From Dehalococcoidia bacterium (GTDB taxonomy: Bacteria; Chloroflexota; Dehalococcoidia; SHYB01), in contig SHYB01000007.1 in NCBI GenBank assembly GCA_009693015.1, forward strand, positions 1 through 63,412: 63,412 nucleotides of DNA, given 5' to 3'. Position numbers and translations under genes: made by a program. This document shows, piece after piece, positions 42,549 through 50,538 of the stretch. A model generated the notes under the pieces. It worked only from the letters and a program-made list of their open reading frames with translations, did no database searches and had not been told where the DNA came from. Position 1 is the first letter of the stretch. Every line of letters begins with the position of its first letter.

Positions 42549-43919
42549 ATGCCCCAGAGCCAGCAGCTATCTGAGTTTGTAGCCGCAACCAATTTCCAGG
42601 ACTTGCCGCCGCCGGTTGTTGATACGGCGCGGGTGCTGCTCCTGGACAACCTTGCCGCCGGGTTCGCTGGGGCGAGCCAGCCGTGGACGGCGATGGTGGG
42701 TCAGATGGCCCGCGATCAGGCCCAGGATGGCGCATGCACCGTCTTCGGCCAGCCCTGGCGGCTTCCGCCATCCTACGCCGCCCTGGTCAACGGCACGGCT
42801 ATCAGCGCCTTTGAAGTTGACCACGCCTATGTGGAAGGGTCGGCCCACCCCAGCGCCGCTGTCTTCCCGGCAGTGCTGGCAATCGCCGAGCGTGACGGGG
42901 CTAGCGGCGCATCCCTGCTGCTGGCGATGGCGCTGGGCTATGAGGTGCTCTGCCGGGTGGGAAGGGCGGCGACGCGGGCCGTGGAGGACATCCGAGGGTT
43001 TCACGGCCCGGGCACCAACGCCGCCTTCGGCGCAGCGGCAGGAGTGAGCAAACTCCTGGGGCTGCCCGCGACGGAGGTCAATCATGCCCTGGGCATCGCC
43101 GGCTCGCACGGCGCGGGACTCCTAGAGTTCGCCAGGGAAGGCGCCATGACCAAGCGCCTGCACGTGGGCCGCGGCTCGCAGATGGGGCTGGAAAGCGCAC
43201 TGCTCGCGGCACGCGGCTTCACCGGCCCCACGGCGGTGCTGGAGGGCGAACACGGGTTCCTGCGCGTGTACTCGCCGTCGCCACGACCGGAGCTGCTCAC
43301 AGAAGGCCTCGGCACAACCTGGGTGTTCCGAGACACTACGGTGAAGGCCTACCCTTGCCACATCTCCTTCCACGCAGTGATCGAAGGGATCATGCGGCTG
43401 CGGCGTGAGCATGGCGTTGACGCCAAGGGCGTGGAGCGCGTGAAGGTGGCGGGCGGCCCGTGGATGATGGAGCGCCGCCATGCGGACCGCGCCCCGGCCA
43501 CGGTGCTGGGCGGACAATACAGCCTGCCCTTTTCTCTCGCGGTGGCTCTTGCCCGCGGCATGGACGACCCCGCAGTCTTCGACCCTGGCGTGCTGGCCGA
43601 CCCCGTGGTGCGCGAGCTGGCGCGGACGGTGGAGCTGGAAGCCGATGGCACGCGGTTCGTGCGGAACCCGGGGATGCCCGCGGCGGAGATCACGCTCACG
43701 CGAGCGGGCCACACGCACACCCTGGTGGTGACCGATTGGAAGGGCGCCCCATCGGATCCGTGCACCTTCGCCGACATCTCGGATAAGTTCCGCAGGTACG
43801 CCGGCGGCGCGGCTACCCGCGCGCAGATAGAAGAGATCGTCGCCAGCGTAGCGCGCCTGGAAGAAGTGCGGGACGTCAGGCCGCTGGCCGCGCTGCTTGC
43901 CGGTGCGCGCCAGGCGTGA
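42549..43919 (+). CDS. MmgE/PrpD family protein, copy 1
   Basis: A 456-residue protein of the 2-methylcitrate dehydratase/cis-aconitate decarboxylase superfamily. It has the helical domain (LLLDNLAAGFAGASQPW, INGTAISAFEVDHAY-like DH motif, ATRAVEDIRGFHGPGTNAAFGAAAGVSKLLGL) and the second alpha/beta domain (VKAYPCHISFHAVIEGIMRLR, AGGPWMMERR). Known members dehydrate 2-methylcitrate, decarboxylate cis-aconitate, or rearrange iminodisuccinate. It is probably co-transcribed with the TcuA-like gene ahead of it. GAGGATGC precedes ATG 42549. Confidence 0.9.
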   Translation: MPQSQQLSEFVAATNFQDLPPPVVDTARVLLLDNLAAGFAGASQPWTAMVGQMARDQAQDGACTVFGQPWRLPPSYAALVNGTAISAFEVDHAYVEGSAHPSAAVFPAVLAIAERDGASGASLLLAMALGYEVLCRVGRAATRAVEDIRGFHGPGTNAAFGAAAGVSKLLGLPATEVNHALGIAGSHGAGLLEFAREGAMTKRLHVGRGSQMGLESALLAARGFTGPTAVLEGEHGFLRVYSPSPRPELLTEGLGTTWVFRDTTVKAYPCHISFHAVIEGIMRLRREHGVDAKGVERVKVAGGPWMMERRHADRAPATVLGGQYSLPFSLAVALARGMDDPAVFDPGVLADPVVRELARTVELEADGTRFVRNPGMPAAEITLTRAGHTHTLVVTDWKGAPSDPCTFADISDKFRRYAGGAATRAQIEEIVASVARLEEVRDVRPLAALLAGARQA

Positions 43920-43928
43920 ACCCGGCCC

Positions 43929-44687
43929 CTAGTCCGCTATAACAGGGTTCCGCAGCAGGCCTATGCCCTGAATCTCCACGTCCACCACATTGCCTGGCTT
44001 GATGGGGCCGATCCCCTCCGGCGTGCCGGTGTAGATGATGTCGCCGGGGTAGAGGGTAATCGCGCGGGAAATATGGCTGATGAGGCGCGGCAGACCGAAG
44101 ATCAGCATATCGGTATTGCTGCTCTGCCGCACCGTTTCGTTGACGCGGCATTCGATCTTGCGTCCCTCCGGCTTGCCGCCGGTGACGACCCACGGGCCGA
44201 TACAGGCAAAAGTGTCGAACGATTTCGCCCGCGCCCATTGGCCGTCCTTGGTCTGTAACTCGCGGGCGGTGACGTCGTTGCCGCAGGTGTAGCCGAACAC
44301 ATAGTCCAGCGCATCATCTTCAGAGACGCGGCTGGCCTTTTTGCCGATGACCGCCACCAGCTCTCCTTCATGGTCCACGCGGCCGGCCCACGCCGGGGCC
44401 ACGATGGGGTCGCCCGGCCCGTTGAGCGATGAATTCGCCTTGATGAAGATGAGCGGCTCCGAGGGGACATCAGAGGAAAGCTCCTTGGCGTGAGCGGCGT
44501 AGTTCTTTCCTATCGCAAGTATCTTCGCCGGCTTCACCGGAGCAAGCAGGCGCACTTCCGAGAGGTTCGCCACCAGGGGGCCTTTGCGGAACGCTCCAAA
44601 TAGGCGCCCCTCCAGGGCAAAGACGCGGTTGCGTTCCACGATGCCGTACCCAGTTCTGCGCTCCAGCCGGTAGCGAATGATGTGCAT
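43929..44687 (-). CDS. Fumarylacetoacetate hydrolase-family protein
   Basis: A 252-residue protein with the FAH fold: ILAIGKNYAAHAKEL, PLIFIKANSSLNGPGDPI, the metal-binding RVDHEGELVAVIGKKA, GYTCGNDVTARELQ, QWARAKSFDTFACIGPW and YPGDIIYTGTPEGIGPI. These enzymes hydrolyse acylpyruvates, decarboxylate or hydrate ring-cleavage products (2-hydroxyhepta-2,4-diene-1,7-dioate isomerase, 2-oxopent-4-enoate hydratase). ATG 44687 with AGAGGAC is preferred over the longer frame. Convergent with the MmgE/PrpD gene (9-bp gap) and divergent from the BphD-like hydrolase, it fits the lower part of a meta-cleavage pathway. Confidence 0.9.
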   Translation of the reverse strand: MHIIRYRLERRTGYGIVERNRVFALEGRLFGAFRKGPLVANLSEVRLLAPVKPAKILAIGKNYAAHAKELSSDVPSEPLIFIKANSSLNGPGDPIVAPAWAGRVDHEGELVAVIGKKASRVSEDDALDYVFGYTCGNDVTARELQTKDGQWARAKSFDTFACIGPWVVTGGKPEGRKIECRVNETVRQSSNTDMLIFGLPRLISHISRAITLYPGDIIYTGTPEGIGPIKPGNVVDVEIQGIGLLRNPVIAD

Positions 44688-44769
44688 GCACTGTCCTCTT
44701 TGATGATGATGGCAGGGCGTAGTGTAGGGAGCGCCACGGGGGACTGTCAACTTGGGGAAGGCGCCGGGG

Positions 44770-44798
44770 TTGCCACCGTCACGGCTGCGGGCTACCAT
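44770..44798 (+). promoter_or_regulatory. Promoter for the BphD-like hydrolase gene
   Basis: -35 TTGCCA (44770-44775), 17-bp spacer, -10 TACCAT (44793-44798). The expected start falls at the edge of a 14-bp tandem repeat that fills the leader before ATG 44849. Confidence 0.45.
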
Positions 44799-44806
44799 AC
44801 GCCGGC

Positions 44807-44834
44807 GGCAGCCATTATGCGGCAGCCATTATGC
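44807..44834 (+). repeat. Exact 14-bp tandem repeat in the hydrolase leader
   Basis: GGCAGCCATTATGC occurs twice in a row with no spacer, between the predicted promoter and the AGGAGG (44837-44842) of the next gene. Each unit contains an out-of-frame ATG. Confidence 0.85.
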
Positions 44835-44848
44835 ACAGGAGGACGCCT

Positions 44849-45676
44849 ATGAACAAATACACGCCATCGGCAACAAGCAAGCATGTGAAGACGCCTGAGT
44901 TGGAAATGCACTATCACGAGGCAGGGCAAGGAGAGCCGGTGATTGTGCTGCACGGAGGCGGGCCGGGCGCCAGCGGCTGGGCCAATTTCCACCGCAATAT
45001 TGACGCGCTGGCGCAGCACTACCGCCTGTATGTGCTGGATCAGCCCAACTTCGGCAAGTCAGGGTCGGTCATCATTCGCGAGCCCCGATCTCAGTTTCAG
45101 GCACGCGTGGTGCGGGACGTGATGGATGCCCTGGGAATCCCCAAGGCCCACTTTCTGGGTAACTCTATGGGAGGCGCCACCAGCATCAACGTTGCGCTGG
45201 ACTACCCCGATCGCGTCGGCAAGATGATCCTTGTCAGTCCCGGCGGGGGCGGGCGAAGCATCTTCTCGGCGTATCCATACGAGCACACCAAGGTCATCCG
45301 CCAGGTTGCGGCTAACCCCACGCCGGAAGGGATGCGCCGCCTGATGGAGCTTGTAGTGTACGACTCCACGTTCCTCACTGACGCGTTCCTTGCCGAGCGC
45401 ACGAAGGACGGGCTGCACCAGGCGCACCGTGAAGCAGCGCGGCAGTCCAGCACGGAAGATCGCGACCTCATGGCGGAGCTGCATCGGGTGCGGGCGCGGA
45501 CGCTCCTCATCTGGGGGAGGGAAGACCGCGCTGTGCCGCTGGATGTGGGCATCCGCATGTTCGCCGCGCTGAGCGATTGCCGCATGCACGTCTTCAGCCA
45601 GTGCAGCCACTGGCCCCAGTTTGAGCATGCGGACGCCTTCAACCGCCTGGCGCTGGACTTTCTCGGCAACGCCTGA
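44849..45676 (+). CDS. Alpha/beta hydrolase, meta-cleavage-product hydrolase (BphD/MhpC-like)
   Basis: A 275-residue hydrolase with the strong C-C hydrolase pattern: VLHGGGPGASGWANFHRNID, DQPNFGKSG, FLGNSMGGATSINVAL with the nucleophile Ser, IWGREDRAVPLDVG with Asp, and FSQCSHWPQFEHADAFN with His. The GGGPGASGWxNF and GNSMGG wording is that of 2-hydroxy-6-oxo-dienoate hydrolases acting after extradiol cleavage. It is the best match of the four alpha/beta hydrolases here to that function. ATG 44849 lies six bases after AGGAGG; the upstream ATG at 44831 is less well placed. Confidence 0.9.
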   Translation: MNKYTPSATSKHVKTPELEMHYHEAGQGEPVIVLHGGGPGASGWANFHRNIDALAQHYRLYVLDQPNFGKSGSVIIREPRSQFQARVVRDVMDALGIPKAHFLGNSMGGATSINVALDYPDRVGKMILVSPGGGGRSIFSAYPYEHTKVIRQVAANPTPEGMRRLMELVVYDSTFLTDAFLAERTKDGLHQAHREAARQSSTEDRDLMAELHRVRARTLLIWGREDRAVPLDVGIRMFAALSDCRMHVFSQCSHWPQFEHADAFNRLALDFLGNA

Positions 45677-45690
45677 ACCGCCCGCGCCCA

Positions 45691-46731
45691 TCAGCGGAGA
45701 CGCGGGATCACGCCCTGCGTGAGGTTCTGCACGAGGGTGGTCCTGGCTTCCTTGGCGCCAGTGATGTAAAACATCCAGTGCGGCATGCCCTTGGCCGCTA
45801 GCTCCCGCATGCGCCTGGCGATGTCCTCCGGCCTGCCGAAGATCTGCGGCGAGCGGCTGAGGAGCCAGTCGTGTATCCCCAGCTCCCGCGAGCGCTCCAC
45901 CAGCACGGCGTGGCGGTCAGGGTTGGCATACACCGCGCTGATGTCATGCTTGTCCAGCGTGAGGCGCTCCAGCTTCTCCCGATACTCTTCGGGTATTCGC
46001 TTGCCCTCCATCGTCGTCATCGCCAGCCAGCTCATGCTCCACCCCAGGCTCTTGCTCTTGGCCTCCTCTATAGACGGAGCGAACACCACGTAGGCATTCC
46101 ACCAAATATCCAACTCCTTGGGGTCCCTCCCGACCTCTGCGCAGCCCTCGGCGATGACGCTGCGCACATAGGCCACGTCCTCGTCGGAAAAGCCCATGGT
46201 GACGATCACCCCGTCGGCCACCTGCGCCGCCATCTTGAGAATCTTCGGCCCCGAGCAGGCCACATACACCGGCACGCGGCGGGAGGGCCGCCAGCGGTCC
46301 CAATGCTGGCGGAAGGTCTTGCCCTGGTAGGTGACCTCCTTCCCTTCCAGCAGCCCCTGCACCGCCACGATGTACTCCCGCAACTGCTCGACCCGCGCCG
46401 GCTTCATCCCCACGCCCCAGATTGAGCTATCGCCGGTGGCGATGCCCAATGCCGCCCGTCCCGGCGCCAGCGCGTCCAGGGTGGCAATGCCGCACGCGGT
46501 GACCGATGGATGCCTGGTCAGCGGATTGGTGACGCACGGCATGATGCGCACCTTGGAAGTGTTCACCGCGCATAGCGTGGTGGAGGAATACAGCTCCGTG
46601 CTGCGAATAGCAGAGTCGGGGATGCCGAAGGTGTGCACGCCGCCGCGGTCGCACAGCTTCCAGAGGTCAAGGGTGTCCTGGATGGTGTCCTGTGAACCGT
46701 TGATGGCAAACTCGATGGCCTGGCTGGTCAT
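45691..46731 (-). CDS. LLM-class flavin-dependent oxidoreductase (group 3, F420-reductase-like)
   Basis: A 346-residue TIM-barrel protein: IEFAINGSQDTIQDTLDLWKL, IMPCVTNPLTRHPSVTACGIATLD, GRAALGIATGDSSIWGVG and VPVYVACSGPKILKMAAQVADGVIVTMG. The NPLTRHP and GTGDSS-like motifs are those of the Mer-type branch (F420-dependent methylene-tetrahydromethanopterin reductase-like) rather than the luciferase monooxygenases. It is paralogous to 59835-60902. I chose ATG 46731 (MTSQAIEFA) over a long N-terminal extension that reads as noncoding. It is divergent from the MmgE/PrpD gene. Confidence 0.88.
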   Translation of the reverse strand: MTSQAIEFAINGSQDTIQDTLDLWKLCDRGGVHTFGIPDSAIRSTELYSSTTLCAVNTSKVRIMPCVTNPLTRHPSVTACGIATLDALAPGRAALGIATGDSSIWGVGMKPARVEQLREYIVAVQGLLEGKEVTYQGKTFRQHWDRWRPSRRVPVYVACSGPKILKMAAQVADGVIVTMGFSDEDVAYVRSVIAEGCAEVGRDPKELDIWWNAYVVFAPSIEEAKSKSLGWSMSWLAMTTMEGKRIPEEYREKLERLTLDKHDISAVYANPDRHAVLVERSRELGIHDWLLSRSPQIFGRPEDIARRMRELAAKGMPHWMFYITGAKEARTTLVQNLTQGVIPRLR

Positions 46732-46811
46732 GGCGCGGGCACGCTCCTCATAGCGAAGTTGCTGCCCGGCGCCGTTATCCACTGCCGCCAGAGGCCGCGC
46801 GAGGCAGAGAG

Positions 46812-46820
46812 ATGATAGCA
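46812..46820 (-). promoter_or_regulatory. Extended -10 promoter candidate for the group 3 LLM gene
   Basis: Minus strand TGC-TATCAT, about 80 bp before ATG 46731. It faces away from the plus-strand candidate at 46895-46903. Confidence 0.38.
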
Positions 46821-46894
46821 CAGCAGACCTGAAGGAAACGACCGCGCAGGCGTACGGTGAGCGGCTCCGCATTCCCTGTCCTTGCGATGCCCCG

Positions 46895-46903
46895 TGGTAT
46901 GAT
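46895..46903 (+). promoter_or_regulatory. Extended -10 promoter candidate for MmgE/PrpD copy 2
   Basis: TGG-TATGAT, 55 bp before ATG 46958. No clear -35 box, as expected for an extended -10 promoter. Confidence 0.4.
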
Positions 46904-46957
46904 GTCGCCCGAACGCCGCGCCGCCGCGCGACGACTCGATTCCAGGAGGCGTCCCCG

Positions 46958-48334
46958 ATGGCCACCGTACAAACAGCAGTCACCTCATCGCTCGCATCCT
47001 ACGCGCTGACGCTACGCTATGAAGATATTCCGCAGCCCGTTGTCCAGCGCACCAAGGACCTCTTGCTGGACTTCCTCGCGGTGGCCCTGGGCGGCCGCCA
47101 GGTGGCGGAGTCCACCGCGCCGATCATCGCGGGCGTGAAAGACCTGGCGCAGAACGCCGGGGGTACGGCCAGCGTCATCGGCGAGGCCGGCCGCATGCCG
47201 CCGCACTACGCTGCCCTGCTCAACACCACGCTGGCGCACAGCATGGACTACGATGACACCCATCGCGTCTCCATCATGCACCCCGGCGCCCCGCTCTTCG
47301 CCACCCTGCTGGCCTTGGGAGAGGATCGCAAGTCCAGCGGCAAGGAATTCCTCGCCGCGGCGGTGGCAGGCTACGATATCGGAAACAAGATCGGCAAAGC
47401 ACACGGGCCTTCCATGCACCACCGCGGCTTCCATCCCAGCGCCACCACCGGCATCTTTGCCTGCACCGCCGCCGGCGCTCGTCTCTTGGGCCTCAGCCAA
47501 CAGCAGACAGAGAGCGCCATGGGGCTGAACATCAGCCAGATCGCCGGCTCCCAGCAGTTCTTGGTGGACGGCTCATGGAACAAGCGCCTGCACGTGGGCC
47601 TGGCGGCGCACAACGCTATCCTCAGCCTGGTCATGGCCCGGCACGGCTACAAGGGCTCCAAGGAGCCTATTGAAGGGCGATTCGGCTATTTCACGATCTA
47701 TGCTGATGACAAACGGGACCCATCGCTGGCGTTGCACGGCCTGGGACGGGAGTTTGAGGTGATGGAGACGGCGGTCAAGCCCTATCCTTGCTGCCGCTAC
47801 AACCACGCCACGATTGATGCCGTCCGGGACATGGTGAGCCAGAACAAGCTGCGCGCCGAGGATGTCGCCGCTATCAAGATCGCAATGGGGGAGACCGGGT
47901 TCAAGCTGGTGGGACAGCCGGTGGAAGCCAAGCGGCGTCCCACGAATATCGTCGAGGGACAGTTCAGCATACACTTCGCCGCCGCCTGCGCCGTGCTGGA
48001 GCCGTACACCTGGGACAGCTATCGTTTGCTTGGCTCGCCGGATGTAGAGAAACTCACGGCCAAGGTGACCGCCGTGCTTGACGCCTCCCAGCGTGGCATG
48101 GGGTCGCGCATCACGCTGACCACCCGCGATGGCCGCGAGATGGTGCGGGACGTGCCCCTGCCGAAGGGGGAGCCGGAGAACCCCATGTCCTGGCAGGAGA
48201 TGCGGGCGAAGTTTGAGCAGTGGGCGCCCGGCGTCCTGGGCAAGAAGCGGTCGGAAGTGGTGGCGGGCCTGGTCAGCCGCCTGGAAACCCTGGATGACAC
48301 CGGCGCGCTGATGGCGCAACTGCGCAAGGAGTAG
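46958..48334 (+). CDS. MmgE/PrpD family protein, copy 2
   Basis: A 458-residue superfamily member: LLLDFLAVALGGRQVAEST, LLNTTLAHSMDYDDTHRVSIMHPGAPLFATLLALGED, HHRGFHPSATTGIFACTAAGARLLGLS, VDGSWNKRLHVGLAAHNAI, METAVKPYPCCRYNHATIDAV and IVEGQFSIHFAAACAVL. The DYDDTH and HPG motifs of the active site are well kept, so it is probably catalytic. AGGAGG precedes ATG 46958. It is a single plus-strand gene between two minus-strand genes. Confidence 0.92.
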   Translation: MATVQTAVTSSLASYALTLRYEDIPQPVVQRTKDLLLDFLAVALGGRQVAESTAPIIAGVKDLAQNAGGTASVIGEAGRMPPHYAALLNTTLAHSMDYDDTHRVSIMHPGAPLFATLLALGEDRKSSGKEFLAAAVAGYDIGNKIGKAHGPSMHHRGFHPSATTGIFACTAAGARLLGLSQQQTESAMGLNISQIAGSQQFLVDGSWNKRLHVGLAAHNAILSLVMARHGYKGSKEPIEGRFGYFTIYADDKRDPSLALHGLGREFEVMETAVKPYPCCRYNHATIDAVRDMVSQNKLRAEDVAAIKIAMGETGFKLVGQPVEAKRRPTNIVEGQFSIHFAAACAVLEPYTWDSYRLLGSPDVEKLTAKVTAVLDASQRGMGSRITLTTRDGREMVRDVPLPKGEPENPMSWQEMRAKFEQWAPGVLGKKRSEVVAGLVSRLETLDDTGALMAQLRKE

Positions 48335-48377
48335 CCGCGGCTGACCACCCGCGTGTTCCTGCGCCGGCGTATCTCCC

Positions 48378-49541
48378 CTAGGCCAGCCCGTACAGGCGGG
48401 CGCAGTTGTCCCATAAGACGTTGCGCTTGCTCGATGCAGGCAGTCCTTCCAGCGTCTTGAACATTTTCTCGGTGGCGTAGGGGTAGGCGCCGTCCGTGTG
48501 GGGGTAGTCCGTGGAGAACACCAGGCATCCGTCCCCCACGCGCCGGATCACGTCTCCTACGCCTTCCTCATCCACATCCACGGAGAGGAAGCACTGGCGC
48601 AGAAAGTAGTCGCTGGGGCGCTGGTCAAGGCGTATCTCCACGTCCTCCCCAAACTTCTCCGCCAGCTCGTCCAGCTTGTACAGCAGCCAGGGCAGCCAGG
48701 TGCAATTGCCTTCCAGGAACGCCACGCGCAATGCGGGGTGGCGCATCAGCACACCGCCGGAACACATCTCGGCGGCGGCCATCATCAGCTCCACGGGGTT
48801 GCTGAAGGCGCGGGCCATCAGCGTCTTGTTGGCGTGGCCCAGAAAGCGGTTGGAGACATGCTCCTGGTTGGGATACGGGGTAGGGTGAAAGGTGGCGGTC
48901 ACACCCAGGCGCTCCAGCTCAGCCCAGTACGGCTCGTAGTACGGGTCATGGAGAAGCCGCCCGTGCATCGGCTCGGGGTTCATGCACACGGCGACAGCCC
49001 CCAACTCCTTCACCGCCCGCCGCGCTTCGTCCACGGCCATATCCACGTCATGCAGGGTGATGAGCGCGGCGAACTTGAGCCGCTTCTGGTCTTGCTTGCA
49101 GTAATCAGCGCACCAGGTATTCCAGGCGCGGCACAGCTCCACGGCGTACTCCGGCTCCTGGCTTTCGTCCGTGTGCAGGGGGCGCGTGCGGAAAAGCACG
49201 GCGGCGTCTATGCCCTCCACGTCCATTGCCGTGAGGGTGGAGGGAGCGTCGAAGCGGCGGCGATTGGCCTCTTCGTAGTAAGGGTGCACCCTGGCGCCAC
49301 GCTCCCACACGCCCAGATGCTTGGCGGTCACGGCGGAACCCGCGGGGCCTTTGCGCACCGGCGCGCCGCCGGCGTCAGTGAACTCCGCGCGCATGCCACG
49401 GTGGTACGACCAGTCCTCCCCCGGCTGCACCGCGCGGGGCACGCGGTCACCCCACTTGGGGTCCATGTAGCGCAGGTAGAGGTCCCAGGGCTCTATGAGG
49501 TGCAGATCACTGTCCAGAACCTTGAAGCCATCTTTCGCCAT
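48378..49541 (-). CDS. Amidohydrolase family 2 protein (ACMSD-like), third copy
   Basis: A 387-residue member: FKVLDSDLHLIEPWDLYLRYM (D-x-H), MDVEGIDAAVLFRTRPLHTD, CRAWNTWCADYCKQDQKRLKFAAL, HPTPYPNQEHVSNRFLGH and LVFSTDYPHTDGAYPYATEKMFKTLEGL with the metal Asp. It shares the general plan of the copies at 9533 and 14125 but is clearly diverged. Decarboxylation or hydrolysis of a catabolic intermediate is likely. It is followed 20 bp upstream by the PEP-mutase-type gene on the same strand, which suggests a two-gene unit. Confidence 0.88.
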   Translation of the reverse strand: MAKDGFKVLDSDLHLIEPWDLYLRYMDPKWGDRVPRAVQPGEDWSYHRGMRAEFTDAGGAPVRKGPAGSAVTAKHLGVWERGARVHPYYEEANRRRFDAPSTLTAMDVEGIDAAVLFRTRPLHTDESQEPEYAVELCRAWNTWCADYCKQDQKRLKFAALITLHDVDMAVDEARRAVKELGAVAVCMNPEPMHGRLLHDPYYEPYWAELERLGVTATFHPTPYPNQEHVSNRFLGHANKTLMARAFSNPVELMMAAAEMCSGGVLMRHPALRVAFLEGNCTWLPWLLYKLDELAEKFGEDVEIRLDQRPSDYFLRQCFLSVDVDEEGVGDVIRRVGDGCLVFSTDYPHTDGAYPYATEKMFKTLEGLPASSKRNVLWDNCARLYGLA

Positions 49542-49561
49542 GGTGTCCCTGCCGATCTAGC

Positions 49562-50461
49562 TCATGCTTTGTTGATGCCGCTGTCTCGCGGCGGCCAGAA
49601 GGTGCGCTCCTTCTCCTCATATCCAGCGTAGTCAATGTGCCGGTACAGCTCTGTGCGGGTCATCATTCGGCCGACCCAGGGTTCTTGCGTGCCCGCCGTT
49701 CGAAGGTCGGTGAGGAACGCGTAGACGGCCTGCAAGGATACCCGCAGCGCTGACGCGGGGAAGAGCACGATCTTGTAACCCCAATCGAAGAACTGGTCCG
49801 CTCGATAGTACGGCGTCTTCCCGAACTCAGTCATATTCGCCAGAAGGGGCACATCAAGCGCCTTGGCAAAGGCGCGGAACTCCTGCTCGCCATGCAACGC
49901 CTCGGGGAATATGACGTCGGCGCCAGCGGCAACGTAGCGGCGCGCCCGCTGGATGGCGCGTTCCATCCCTTCGACCTCGCGCGCATCCGTCCGCGCGATC
50001 ACCACAAAATTGGGGTCTCGCCGGGAGGCGGCCGCGGCCCTGATCTTGCCTTCCATTTCATCGCTGTCCACCAGACGCTTGCCGTCCAGGTGGCCGCAGC
50101 GCTTCTGGGCCACCTGATCTTCGATATGGATGGCGGCGGCGCCGGCCATCTCCAACTCCCGGACGGTGCGCATTGCGTTCAGCACGCCGCCGAACCCCGT
50201 ATCTGCGTCTACGATCAGGGGGAGCGGCACTGCTTCATGTATGGCGTGTACCAGGCTGGCGACTTCCGTCTGCGTGATGAGCCCGATGTCCGGCAAGGCG
50301 GCCCGCGTGGCGGAGGTGGCGCTGCCGCTGACGTAGAGGGTTTCAAAGCCCGCGGAGAGGGCAAGCCGCGCGCACAGCGGGTCGTATGCGCCAGGGACGA
50401 CGATGCCGCCTGGCCGCTGAAGCAACATTCGCAGTGTGGCCGCGCGCGTCTGTTCCTGCAT
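49562..50461 (-). CDS. Isocitrate lyase/PEP mutase superfamily protein (methylisocitrate lyase-like)
   Basis: A 299-residue TIM-barrel protein: LLQRPGGIVVPGAYDPLCARLAL, YVSGSATSATRAALPDIGLI, the metal motif LIVDADTGFGG, AAIHIEDQVAQKRCGHLDGKRLV with the catalytic K-R-C-G-H segment, VVIARTDARE and IFPEALHGEQEF. The presence of the Cys in KRCGH indicates a lyase (methylisocitrate, dimethylmalate or oxaloacetate-type) rather than a mutase. ATG 50461 follows AAGGAG. Near the MmgE/PrpD genes it could complete a methylcitrate-like route. Confidence 0.88.
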   Translation of the reverse strand: MQEQTRAATLRMLLQRPGGIVVPGAYDPLCARLALSAGFETLYVSGSATSATRAALPDIGLITQTEVASLVHAIHEAVPLPLIVDADTGFGGVLNAMRTVRELEMAGAAAIHIEDQVAQKRCGHLDGKRLVDSDEMEGKIRAAAASRRDPNFVVIARTDAREVEGMERAIQRARRYVAAGADVIFPEALHGEQEFRAFAKALDVPLLANMTEFGKTPYYRADQFFDWGYKIVLFPASALRVSLQAVYAFLTDLRTAGTQEPWVGRMMTRTELYRHIDYAGYEEKERTFWPPRDSGINKA

Positions 50462-50538
50462 GATCAGCGACTCCTTTGCTAACCCGCTCGGTCCGTTAGC
50501 AGCAATGGGGGCACGGCGCAACGCGGATCAAATGGGGA

